Assembly: GCF_021155765.1 (NCBI RefSeq) | Contig: NC_060114.1 | Location: forward strand, 16,625,501-16,689,500 | Length of the DNA stretch: 64,000 nt | Direction of reading: 5' to 3' | Source of the DNA: Diprion similis | Taxonomy: Eukaryota; Arthropoda; Insecta; Hymenoptera; Diprionidae | Part shown: piece after piece, positions 1-11,412 of the stretch | Layout of the letters: each line of letters opens with the position of its first letter | How positions within the stretch are numbered: position 1 is the first letter of the stretch | Notes under the pieces: generated by a model | What the model saw: only the letters and a program-made list of their open reading frames with translations | What the model was told of the DNA's origin: nothing | Databases searched by the model: none | Program-made: the position numbers and the translations under genes

Positions 1-1094
1 GTATTTTTGCTCGGGGAAGAAGTGGCGATGTACGACGGAGCGTACAAGGTGTCTAGGGGGCTGTGGAAGAAGTACGGCGACAAACGAGTCATTGACACAC
101 CGATTACAGAAATCGGATTTGCCGGAGTAGCCGTTGGAGCTGCGATGGTAAAAATTGACTTCGAACCACCACCAGCGGTACAGTTTGATCTCAAAAAACT
201 GCCGAGACTAATCCTTCGTCGTCTTGCAGGCTGGGCTTCGACCGATCTGCGAATTTATGACCTTCAATTTCTCCATGCAAGCCATAGACCACGTGATTAA
301 TTCTGCGGCAAAAACATTCTACATGTCTGCTGGACAAATAAACATCCCAATGGTGTTCAGAGGCCCGAATGGTGCAGCCGCTGGTGTCGCCGCGCAACAT
401 TCTCAGTGCTACGGAGCCTGGTACAGTCACTGTCCAGGTCTGAAAGTCGTATCTCCGTACAACAGCGAAGACGCGAAAGGATTGTTGAAGGCAGCTATTC
501 GGGATCCGGATCCAGTCGTCGTCCTGGAAAACGAGCTGCTCTACGGAGTCCAGTATCCGATGTCAGACGAGGCTTTGTCCAAAGACTTTGTACTGCCGAT
601 CGGTAAGGCTAAGATCGAACGGACCGGAAACCATGTTACGATAGTCGCGCATTCCATGGCCGTTCAAAATGCTCTTGAAGGAGCGAACGAGCTTGCCGGT
701 CAAGGAATAGAGGCCGAAGTTATAAATCTGAGATCGCTCAGGCCGTTGGACATAAACACGATCATACAATCGGTGGTAAAAACTCATCATTTGATCACCG
801 TTGAACAAGGATGGCCTCATTGCGGTATCGGGGCTGAAGTTGCAGCCAGAATTATGGAGAGTGAGTAAATCCATCTGGCATTTGTTGCAAGGAGTTTTCT
901 CTGACGATCCCAATTCTCTTACCGATAATGGTCAATTTTCAGGTGAGGCGTTTTATCACTTGGACGCTCCTGTCATTCGACTAGCAGCGGTCGACTGTCC
1001 CTTGCCTTACACCAAGTCGCTGGAGGCTGCCTCGCTGCCACAAACACCCGACGTAGTTAACACAGTGAAGAAAATACTCGGCGTGGCGCAGTAA
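1..1094 (+). CDS. Pdhb: Pyruvate dehydrogenase E1 component subunit beta, 3' part (partial)
   Basis: Beta subunit of the mitochondrial pyruvate dehydrogenase E1 heterotetramer, which decarboxylates pyruvate with thiamine diphosphate and reductively acetylates lipoyl-E2. Three exons are visible: 1-147 (the upstream part lies outside the window), 230-860 and 943-1094, with TAA at 1092-1094. Introns are GT-AG (GTAAAA...TTGCAG; GTGAGT...TTTCAG) with matching phases 0 and 1. The joined frame gives 309 residues, so about 50 N-terminal residues, including the mitochondrial presequence, are missing compared with the roughly 359-residue animal protein. Hallmarks are [29 protein letters not shown], the [19 protein letters not shown] stretch, [17 protein letters not shown] and, near the end, the [14 protein letters not shown] and [12 protein letters not shown] segments. 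Orthology is very secure. Convergent with FIBP. Confidence 0.96.
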
Positions 1095-2640
1095 CATTGT
1101 AGCGACAGTTTAGACCCTCTAGTTACCTATTTATCACCCCTCCTTTCGCAGACCTCGTCCTTCTCGCGAATTATTATGCATCCCTCTGCTCCCATTCCTC
1201 GCCTCCCTTCCCACTCTCCCTCACCTTCGTATCTCGCGAAAGAGCGCGTTGAATATTGAGAGTTGAAAGGAATGTACACCGATATGCGTACTCAGATGTA
1301 ATTAATAACCGCCTCAAGATCAAGTACAAAGCAAAACTTGAGGTGGTCAGAAATAGTAAGAAAAAGAGAAACTAAATTATAGAAACTCGTTACACTCGCG
1401 GTGGCGTATGAAACGTACGGAACATTTTTCGACGTTGCCATTTTCCTTATAAGCTGGTCTTTAAGGCTGAGGATATAATCCTTATGCAAGTGAAATGAGG
1501 ATGAAGAAATTAATAGAGAAAAGAAAGATACGTACAAAGAAAAAACGCTGATTACTATTATCGTCTTTATTGTTGATACCGTTATGAATAAAATTCTTAT
1601 TGTCAACGGTAGCTGACGAATGGAAACGAAATTTTCAATTTTTTCAACTAACAACGAGTTGATGTTGTAACAAACGCTATTAGTACAGTAGATATTGTAC
1701 ATGTACATATACACACCTATATAGTTATAAAGTGAAACTAAACTAAAATGAAAAAAAAGGTGAAAAGAAAACAGTTCTTTTCCTCGTATTGAATACCGAT
1801 ACATACGTAATTTTTGCAGTATACGCTTGATTTTCTTTCGTCAAATGTAGCTCGTTACATTATATGTATACTTTGGACTGTATGTATTAATACACTCATA
1901 GGTATGTCGATAGCTGTGTATCATTGCGGAAGGATTGATTTGAATTTTTCAAATTCTCTTCCAAAAGTCTTTAATTGCAAGTTTTGTGATCAAGAGGAGG
2001 TAAAAAGTATAAAAACAAGTAAACAGAAACACAAAAAGTAACTTCAAGGAAAGAACAAAAATGTTAAAAATTAGATTCTGAAAAAATGACTCATTACAAT
2101 AATAGCGTATGTATATAAATCGTAAACTCACAACTTCATACTTGTGAGAAATGTCTAACTATTGAGTATTTGGGTACTACTGAAAGCTTACGCCAATCGT
2201 CTCAGGTTTCATTATTACTGTTGTTGTTGTTATTATTATGACTACTTTTTCTGTAGATGATAGATAATAGTTTAGTTTAGGGAACGAACGAGATGATTAG
2301 TAAAATTTTATCAATACCGATGGTATTTATGTTCATTTATAGTATCATTTGACGGACGAACGATCGATATGCTTAGAGATTCTGTTGCTATTACTTCTCT
2401 TATTCCCGTGGCTAGGAATCTAGAAGCTATAGCCCCTTACTGAGAGTCACTGAACCGTGCAGCAGATGGTTGAACTTGTTCAGGAATTGAAGGTACAGCA
2501 ACCTCCTATTTGACCGTTAATTGATTATCGATTATTATTTATTATGTGAAATAAAAAGTGAATAAATAAATGAATGAATAAGTACGAATAAATGAATTGT
2601 GATATAGAGGATTCGGCATCGTATTTTCATTATTCTATTA
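1095..2640 (+). other. Pdhb 3' UTR / short convergent intergenic region
   Basis: AT-rich, no coding signal. AATAAA occurs at 1587-1592 and again at 2550-2555 and 2561-2566, so alternative Pdhb 3' ends are possible, up to about 1.5 kb after the stop. The long open frame on the minus strand at 1804-1292 is low-complexity and resembles no protein I know. Confidence 0.5.
2550..2566 (+). terminator. Candidate Pdhb polyadenylation signals
   Basis: Two AATAAA hexamers (2550-2555, 2561-2566) lie where the two convergent genes meet. The FIBP AATAAA on the other strand is only about 80 bp further on. Confidence 0.35.
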
Positions 2641-2641
2641 A

Positions 2642-2647
2642 TTTATT
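2642..2647 (-). terminator. Candidate FIBP polyadenylation signal
   Basis: AATAAA on the minus strand (TTTATT on +), 104 bp past the FIBP stop codon. It implies a short 3' UTR. Confidence 0.4.
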
Positions 2648-2750
2648 ATTTTCAATATAATATAAGTCATAATCGAGCCTTGTTAAGTACAGTCCTACAT
2701 TACACGGTCAATTCCAGAATTATTTTTCAACACACACAGTTGTGTAATTT

Positions 2751-4627
2751 TCATTGATGATACATTCTTAGCACGCAACTTGTCACTACTTTCATGTACC
2801 TATCGAACGCGTTTTTCAAATCTGCTTCCCTGTTGAAAAGAAATTAGAATCAATCTTGAATTAAATTAATCGAATGGCCTTTTCATTAAACAGCACTTTG
2901 CGATTGAATACTTAATTGATTGTTTTTTTTTTTTTTTTTCGAACACAGAATTTCAAACAGGATTCTGAATACAGTTGGTGGAATCAATTCGTGTTACGTA
3001 CCTCAGTACGTCCATGTCGAGAGCACATTGCGTATAAGTGCTAAGAAAATTGCGTAAATCGGTATGCGACCAGTTCACCTGTCGCCATGGTTCTAAACAC
3101 CTTTCGACCAGGTCTGAGAAAAACGATCGCAGCTCTCTGCTCCTGTGCAGATTGCATGCTATTCCAATTATCGCGCGTGAATATAATCGAAAATTCATAT
3201 CCAATTCCTGGTATGAACGCTCCAGTAAAGTTGGTTTCAGTTTGATGCAAACCAGGCTGTAAAATACGTGAAAAGAAAACAATTATAAGTTCGTGTCATG
3301 ACATTGCAATTACGTTTTTTCTGTTTCTTAAATAACACGCTTACTGCTTGTGATGCTTCTCGTTTTCCAACAATACGCGACACTCTGGTAAATCAAGTAA
3401 AAATTCTCTGTCCAAATCTGTGTCGAAATATTCTGATCCTGTGTAACGATAGGTCCAAAGAGCCATCATTGTATTCGCGCAATGAAAGAGGTCAGGAAAC
3501 GTCAGATACTGTAGCTTCTTTTTGTTCATTTCAAATCGCATGCAAGCTATGAAGACAACCGCTGCATAGCGCCTGATTAAATGGAAACATAATTACTTAA
3601 GTGTAATCGTCAAGCCTGTTGTCCAGGCTTTAATGGCGTCAACATTGATATAAATCTTGACAAAATTTTGTTGCAAATGATTACCTAATATAAAATTAGC
3701 GAACAAATTATTAGCGTTTAAGCATACAGATTATCGGATTTTGATGAGATTTATATTTTTGTGCATTTTTTTGCAGAAAAATGGGTTGCCTAGAAGCTTG
3801 TTTTGAGATTGCAATGTGTTTTTTGGGAGAAATTTGCTCTCATGCACCATTAATCAGACTTTGGACGATTAAACTTTACTTTGCTAATTCGTCAGGTAGT
3901 AGAAAACACTGTTTTATATTAGTGACTAAAGATCCTGGCAAGTCTTCGATGACCTTTAGCACTCGTTTAACATTGTCAAATTGGCGTCGACAACTTTTCA
4001 ACGATACACCAGTTTTCTCCGCAACTTCGTCAAGCTCCTTACGATGTTTGGCGGATAATTTTTTTCCCACAAAATCACGCACGACTGCATCATCGAACTC
4101 GTAATACCTGTTGACACAGGAGTAACTTCAATTTTATCGATAAATATATGTTGACAAAATGAACGATTGAAAGCTTTTAGCCTAGCAAATAAGAATTACA
4201 AATGCCTAAAAATACTGATTCCTTGTACCAACATTTCTATTAACATTTGACTTGTTTGTGGTTCAATTTGGAAAGCCAACTGTTCGCTGGCCAGTTGCGG
4301 AGGCATTTGCAGAAGCCTTTCGAGGAGGCTGTAGGTTCGATAATGATCCAGGACATCTGAGGCGACAAGTTCGATCGGCGCATTTGTTTGCTGGCAAATA
4401 CCTCTCTGGTTTAGAGTATTGACGGCTTCGCTCGCTGTAATAAGAGTTCATGAAAATAATCATGTTCATTCTCGACTTTGACTTTAGTAGATATTTGGTA
4501 AGACGATTGCAGACTTCTCGCATTGCTTATAACGATACTTACAAGAATATCCGTCCACCCAAAGTTGGTAAATCTCAGGATCGACCAGAGTGTAGTTGCT
4601 GATGAACACGTCAACTTCTGACAGCAT
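2751..4627 (-). CDS. FIBP: Acidic fibroblast growth factor intracellular-binding protein (FIBP), complete
   Basis: Metazoan protein first described as an intracellular binder of acidic FGF (FGF1); its biochemical activity is poorly defined. Six exons on the minus strand: 4627-4543, 4434-4233, 4107-3880, 3572-3345, 3256-3002 and 2829-2751, with TGA at 2753-2751. All phases match, and the join gives 358 residues, close to the 357-364 of vertebrate FIBP. Diagnostic blocks along the protein: [138 protein letters not shown] and the terminus [17 protein letters not shown]. The start is the ATG at 4627, which begins the family's N-terminal block. The exon 2 donor (GTTGGT) is weak but is the only one that keeps frame. 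Confidence 0.95.
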
Positions 4628-7600
4628 ATTTCACGTTTCTTTATATCGGTTTACAGTTCATCCGCAGGTTAGAGTCAGGTTAGGTTCTAACCTCAAACTA
4701 TTTATATCGTCCTACTTTGTCGCGATTTTTTCAAGGACATCGGCAAGGAATTTTTCGGCCTTTCCAGTGGTCAGTCGAATATCAATTTTATTGCATAGCT
4801 AGCGATTAAACGGTTAAATTATTCGCTCTGTAAGGAAAAACTCGTCTTTGCAACCGTCGTCTCTACCTACTGAGGCTAGACGACGTTCATGATTTTTCGT
4901 GACCTCAGAGAACTAACTAACGCCCTCAAAAACAATAAAGATTTTTCGAACTAATTTTCATTGTAAAACGAATGTCGGTAATTCAGTGGTCGTTACATAT
5001 TCGTTCACACGCAATCACTACATAGCTATTCGTGATGGTAAATATTTTCTACATTATCGACTCATGTCGGTAAGCGTAGATCGGTTATCGACATTAGTTC
5101 TAAGAAACATCATTTTTAACAGACGGGGTAGGGACTTCGAGGACCCGAAAAATGCGGGAACAAGGCTTGTCATTTGAGTTTTTTTCAAAAGTTATTCCAT
5201 TTTTCATACTATCCACAGAGTCTAGGCTTTATTCCTGATTAGTCAAGAGGTAACGCGTTGCTAGAAACAAAATGGAACGAGATGTGTATCAGAATAGTTT
5301 GAAAAACTTTCTTTTTTTTTCTCATTGTATGTACATACATACTTACATTCGCAATATTTATTGTAACAAACTGCTGGAAATTGCAATAATGCAAAAAATG
5401 AGGAATAATGTGATGTTTGCGTGACGCTTCGCTTGACCACTTCCATTTTTCCCCGTTGAATCTCGCTTCGTATTTCCGGATAGAACGTGATGAACATGCA
5501 GTTCCATTTTCAAATCGTAAAAACAAATCCCATCATTCTTACCCAGTTATCGCCGGTTATATAAAACTGCGTAGGATATTCGTGTATGTACGGTGTACAG
5601 TTATGGGGGATTTAGATAAGAATAATAAATTGAACCCATTTCTCCCTTTATATTTTCATATTGTATCATTTTCATTTATTATATCGTTTTTCTTTTCTAT
5701 ACGGTTTTTTGTCTTTTCTTTTCTTTTTTTTTTTTTTTTATTTATCATCGAACACTTGGTTTCTTTTTTTCTAACTGTTCTTCTTCATCAATTTCGAGTC
5801 AATATTCGGTGTTAAAAAATTACAAAGGATCTGTACCTCCGATAATATATTGTTATAATAGCCGTTCCTGTCATTGATCCTGCCAATTACGATTGATAAT
5901 TTCTTACATTTTTTAAATAAATTAATCCTAAACCTGATTTTAGAATGAAAATTATAAACAATTTAAATACCTAATATACTATTGATCGTGTTATCGTTGA
6001 CAATTAATTTCCAAGTCAGTAACTATCTTATACGTAAAATTATAAATTGCACTTATCCTCGGACGCGGTTTTTCTATTCCTTCGAAAAATAGGAAAACTC
6101 GGCAGAATCTTCGAGCGGCTTCGTCGGTTGGTACAGATCATCATTAATATATAATAAAATATGTACGTATAAAGAAAAACATGCTTGCTGTTATAAATGT
6201 GTATTGAAATATTTTTTATCGCTAGGTCGCATCAATTTTTTCCGACATCCAAATCATCGAAATAAAAAATTTTCTTCCGTCTCCTTTTGGAACGAATTCA
6301 ATCTTAATGATAAATAATAATAATAATAATTACATCGTCTAGGTGTAATTCGGTCTCGTTTCAATAATGGTTTTTTTTTCCTCTATATTCATAAGTGCTC
6401 TGGCATTTACATGGATTCAAAAATCTGTTTCGCATACAAGTGATTAATTCTGTATATAAGTACTTTTCTTTAATTCGCGACATTTCGACGATTCACCGAA
6501 ACAATGTGTATTGATTAATTAAATATGCTTTGAATTAGCTGTAATTTTCCCATCGTTTTTCTAATTTTTTTTTATTTATAAACATTTTTTATAGCCTGTT
6601 TATCAATTTCCTAATTAACGATCGAAGCCTGCAAAAAATTAAAAAAGAAATTAAATAGACCATCGCTTTGTTAAACAAGGAAACAAAGTGTTCGGTCTTG
6701 TACATTATATGTATGTTTACTGTTATCAAAATTTACTTCGCTTGAAAACGTTTCAAAATAAATTGCATCTTTTATGCGACCTTTCTACACGGTGAAAGTG
6801 AAGAGAATTATTATTAAAAATTAGCAATTATACATTATAAATTATACAATGTACATCTCAAAAGACGTGAAAAAAAAACCTACACATTTCTCATACCATA
6901 AATTCGAAGGGGATGGCACACATTGCATGTCTTCAATGCATACAATGACTAAAAAATAATGAAAGTCCCTATGTCTTAGAATAAATAAATGCTATCGTAA
7001 AGTTTGCGTAGGTCAAATGTCAAATGCCCTACGTGTCATTTGCTAGTGTCAGGCCTTGAGATTTATGCCTTCGTTATGTGTCAAGTCTCAAGTCCTAACG
7101 ATAAATAAAATTATTATAGGTATATAATATTAGAACGTATTTGGACTGGGCATAAATTTTTGGTACATGTATAATAATAACAATAACAATAATAATAATA
7201 TTAATATTAATAATAATAACGACAACAACAATAACAACAACTCGTCGCTCTAACTATACGTAATAAAAGATGAAGAAAAAAGAAGAGACGATTACGTTTC
7301 TTTTTTTTCTTGCCGTCATTCTCGATCTTACGCATTTCTTCCGTAAGACGCGAGTTTTATATAATATATTTATAATATTTATATGAGGTGATGCGCGAAT
7401 ACTGACTTGGACAATGTGATGCCATTATATAATTATACGTATAATAACTGATGATACATAAAATATATTCTTATATCGGCTACCCAACGGTGTGTACAGC
7501 GTAAGTTTTAATTACAATAGGATTATTAGCAAAAAAAAAAAAAAAACATGTAGGATTGCCACTCTGGTTAAACGTCATAAATAATCGTCTAAAATTGATT

Positions 7601-7951
7601 TCGTAACGGTGAAAAACGTGCGATATAAATTATATTATGTATTCTATTACCATGAGATTTGCATTGAATTGACTCAGTCGTTTTGTGTATATATACATGT
7701 ATATATATATATATACATAATATGTATGCAACGGGGCTAGTATTGATTTATATGTCAAATTCCTTCGACAGCAATATGAACAAAGGTGGAAAAAAAGAAA
7801 GAGAGATAGAGGGGTTTAAAAAAAAAAAAAAATAATTACAAATTTGAGAAACTTGCAGGAGCAACAAGATTTTTCGATCCGTAAGACGTACCTCATATTA
7901 TACCCGATGCCTTACTTCATATATGTATATAGTGTATAGATCATTGTATGC
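4628..7951. other. Intergenic DNA between FIBP and the ligand gene
   Basis: No gene supported. Strongly AT-rich with poly(T) runs (about 5720-5740), AT and AAT microsatellites (7170-7220, 7690-7715) and poly(A). The FIBP promoter should lie just upstream of 4627, where GGTTAGGTT-like sequence is seen at about 4671-4685. No core promoter element is clear enough to call. Confidence 0.5.
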
Positions 7952-8900
7952 ACAGCGAAACCTCAGTTATACGTTTAACACTTATACGCCACGTATTCCG
8001 TCCCCTTTTATTTTCAGCTAACCTGTTAGTCGAAATCACGGTCCTACACACAAATCTCGTGACTGTGGCTTTCGACGCGGGTCTCTTGACGTGCCGAGCC
8101 GCTAGCGTCGCTGCGATCAAGGGATACTCGGTGCGACAGAGATAAAGATAGTCGCGCATGCGTATTACACGAGTATGCAGCGAGTGTAGACCGTGAGTAC
8201 ACGAGTCACACGCACGATGTAGGTTATGTTTATGTATCCCCCGATCGCAGCGCCACCTAGATTTTTCTTCAACAGTCGAGTCACTGTCTGCTATTGACAT
8301 TCTGCCTGAGTTGCAAAATCTGTGTGTAAGACGGTGGTTGAAACTTTTCAGTTGATGTTCAACTTTCCTACCGCCTGATAGCGTAGCTTGACACACGTGT
8401 CTATTCCTCACCCAAACACGTTCCGGCAAGTTCGTCAAGTCGTTTACAGGAAGATTCTTTACCTTCTGTCACTGAATTATTACCTTGACCGGGCACGCGC
8501 TTTGTTAAAATGCTGTAATTAATAATATTAGTCGATTTTGCCAGAGGTCAATAATAATGTGACAAAATTGACGGAAGTTGTACATTTTTTACTTTCCAAT
8601 CACGGAGGTTTCGAATATTTACGTATTTCAGTTTAAACGTTAGTCTCATTTATTTCCATATAAAGGCCTTTTTTTAATTATGGCATTTTTTCGATTTACG
8701 TCCCATAATGTTCCGTGGTAAATATGGTAAAGAAAAATTATTTTCGGGCAAACATTTTTATAGGTGATAAAAAGAATATAATTCTTTATGAACTAAAAAC
8801 TATGTTATTTCGTAAAAAAAAAAAAAAAAAAAAAAAGGAATAGATCCAATTAAATTTTGACGGGCTTTCGAAAAACCTTCTATAACTGAGGCTTCGCTGT
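7952..8900. mobile_element. Non-autonomous inverted-repeat DNA transposon, pogo/Tigger-like ends
   Basis: A 20-bp terminal inverted repeat with one mismatch bounds the element: ACAGCGAAACCTCAGTTATA at 7952-7971 and its complement at 8881-8900. The CAG start and the CCTCAGTTATA core resemble pogo/Tigger-type termini of the Tc1-mariner superfamily (family knowledge, not a search). The interior of about 950 bp has no transposase frame, so it would be mobilised in trans. A clean TA target duplication is not seen at the exact ends. The interior includes an NRF1-like CGCGCATGCGTA at 8153-8164. The ligand gene's candidate AATAAA (8654-8649, minus) also lies inside it. Confidence 0.6.
8649..8654 (-). 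terminator. Candidate polyadenylation signal of the TGF-beta ligand gene
   Basis: AATAAA on the minus strand, about 405 bp past the ligand stop codon and inside the inverted-repeat element. Low certainty in such AT-rich DNA. Confidence 0.25.
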
Positions 8901-9059
8901 TCATAGTTACGGTGCTCAATGCTCGCGTGTCTTATTGTAAAGAAAACTTACTCGTATTTAGTTTTACGTAGACTACCGCCTCCCGGCATTTTATCAATGA
9001 AGGGTTATTCGAATGTTATCCTGCAGAATTTCGGACTAGATAGATGGCGTGCGGATCGT

Positions 9060-11078
9060 CTACATGCACCCGCAGGCCTCGACGACCATATTCGGCAGTG
9101 TTTTTCGCGCCAGCGTGTTATTTGAATCTACGAAGAAGAGTTGTATCGGTGACAACTGGGTTGGCGAACAGCAAGGCGCGATCTCGTTCCCCTTACGAAG
9201 TCCGTTTCCATGTTTCGTGAGGTACTTCTGCGAAGGGAAGATGAAAGAAATGAAATATGAATTAAAACATCGTATTCTTGCGATTTTATCGGTGAAAGTG
9301 GTTTTGCATATTTCGAGGTATTCCCTCGGAAGCTGGGACCACGTGCTAAGTATGAAAACCGGAGCCTACTTGGCGTTTTCGTGACGCGGTTATTATACGT
9401 CAAGTTTTTTTTTCTTTCTGATTCAGAAATACCTTTATAGAAAGGAGTACTTTTTTTTTTTTTGCTCATTTTCATTACGAAATTATCGCGCATTCAGTTT
9501 TTAGAAAAATACGTTTTCGTATTCGCAAGTTGGACTTGCAAGGACTTGCAAAGATCGATAAAGACTATTCGAACACGACGATTTCATCGTCAACCAAGCG
9601 AAAAAGGCGTTTATTCATCGATCACTCACTCTAATGACGTTGCTGTGCGGTGATCCATTGACGGTCAAGGATGCAACGGAGGAGCAAGAACCACGGCAAA
9701 AGTAAGCGTGGTATCCAGGTGGATGAAGGATCCAGTCGCTCCATCCGATTTCATCAAAGCTGATGTAGAGCTCGTCTCTGCAGCACTCCTTCATCTCCGG
9801 CGAGCAGTTCGAGTTCCTTTTAGGTCGATTTTTCTGCGGCAACGGGGACGTGTGAATCACCAGGAATGGCTTGAGTGTTTGCTCGATCGAGACTAAGGGC
9901 GTATCGCGATCGGTTGAACAGGTACTGCAGGCTATCTGCAAACTGTGGTTCAGACTCTGTTCTTCGACCCATTTCTTCACCGCATAACCGACGTCAGTCT
10001 TCACCCAACCCTCTGAAACAAAATCAGTCGTTCAACCATTTGCTCTTATTATTATGATTATTATTATTATTATTATTAGCAAGATTTTTAGGAAGGTTTT
10101 GTAATCATCGTGGAACTTGTTCAGTGACATTTATTGACCACTTTACCCAACCCTCTGAAACAGAATCAATCGTTGAACGATTTACTCTTACAAGGTAGGG
10201 ATCCCAGGTTGATATCTCCGATTTTGTTTCTTTTTTAATACGTTATAGTAGACTAAAACTAACTGACATGTATTTTCTTTTTGTCCGCCATTGAACACTT
10301 TAAGGGGGCAAAACCACCCTCCGAAGCAAGGCGTGTCAAGGCGCGATTCGGCAACTTCAACAAAGCTTTTTTAACCAATACAACCGGAAGAGTTTTCTCA
10401 TAACGAGAAGTGAAAAATGTAATTATCTCATTTAAAAAAAAATAAAATAAAATAAAAGAACAGCCAAATCACCTCTTGACACACCTTACTTTGGAGGTTG
10501 GTTTCACCTCCTTAAAGTGTTTATTGACAGATGATAAAAAAAAAAATACATATTACAAAAGAAGCGAAATCGGAGAGATCGATTTGGGATACCTTCCTTG
10601 TTAGTAAGATTTCCAGGAAGGTCCCCTGATGCTTGTGGAACTTGTTCAGTCCCAGGCCTTTGAGGATTGCTCTAACAGCCCACACCCTGAAGCCTTTTGA
10701 CCTCGTACACACAGAGCCATTCGGCACGCATCGCCAACGACTATGAATATCCAAGCTTTTACCCTCACCGGATGGGACAGCAATTGCTTAAGTTCGACTC
10801 GGACGTAGCTGCTTGTGGATAACTTTTGGCACCAGGACCTAACCACCGCAGGGTGACCAGGAAACCTTGGAATGAGTATTGATCAGGTTTTACTGAACTT
10901 GTCCCATGGCTAAGGAAATGTAATTTTGGTGTGTTGGTTGGTGAAATTTGACAAGATTATTGTTCGATGATTATATTCAAGTTTTTATCTCGTCTCTATG
11001 AGCATCTCTTTGCGTCGATCATTGCGTTCATCGAATCTGTGTACCTACTTATAATGCATAAGAGTTTGAACGCTGATC

Positions 11079-11142
<64 letters not shown>

Positions 11143-11373
11143 CTTGAGAAGTGAAAGATTTTTAGGGATCGACTTCGAAACGAGATTGTAAATTACGAGC
11201 AATATTTATTGTTATAAACTTTGTACCATACAGGCCGCGAGACCTCTGATATAGAGGTAACAATCTTTTTCAATGACACTTGTGCTGTTGTGGACACCGT
11301 GACAAGAATTGTTTTTCTGGTCTTACAATTCACGATGCGTTATTGTATAGTATGTATATTACACATATATACA

Positions 11374-11412
<39 letters not shown>

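Noticed and set aside
1292..1804. 170-codon open frame on the minus strand
   Set aside because: Low-complexity, AT-driven, I/Y/F/S-rich product with no recognisable motif, located in the Pdhb 3' UTR.
7941..8438. 165-codon minus-strand frame inside the inverted-repeat element
   Set aside because: No DDE/D or HTH motif and no resemblance to a pogo transposase; likely chance in a GC-richer interior.
9128..9493. 121-codon minus-strand frame overlapping ligand exon 4
   Set aside because: A shadow in another frame of the real exon 9227-9060 plus intron sequence.
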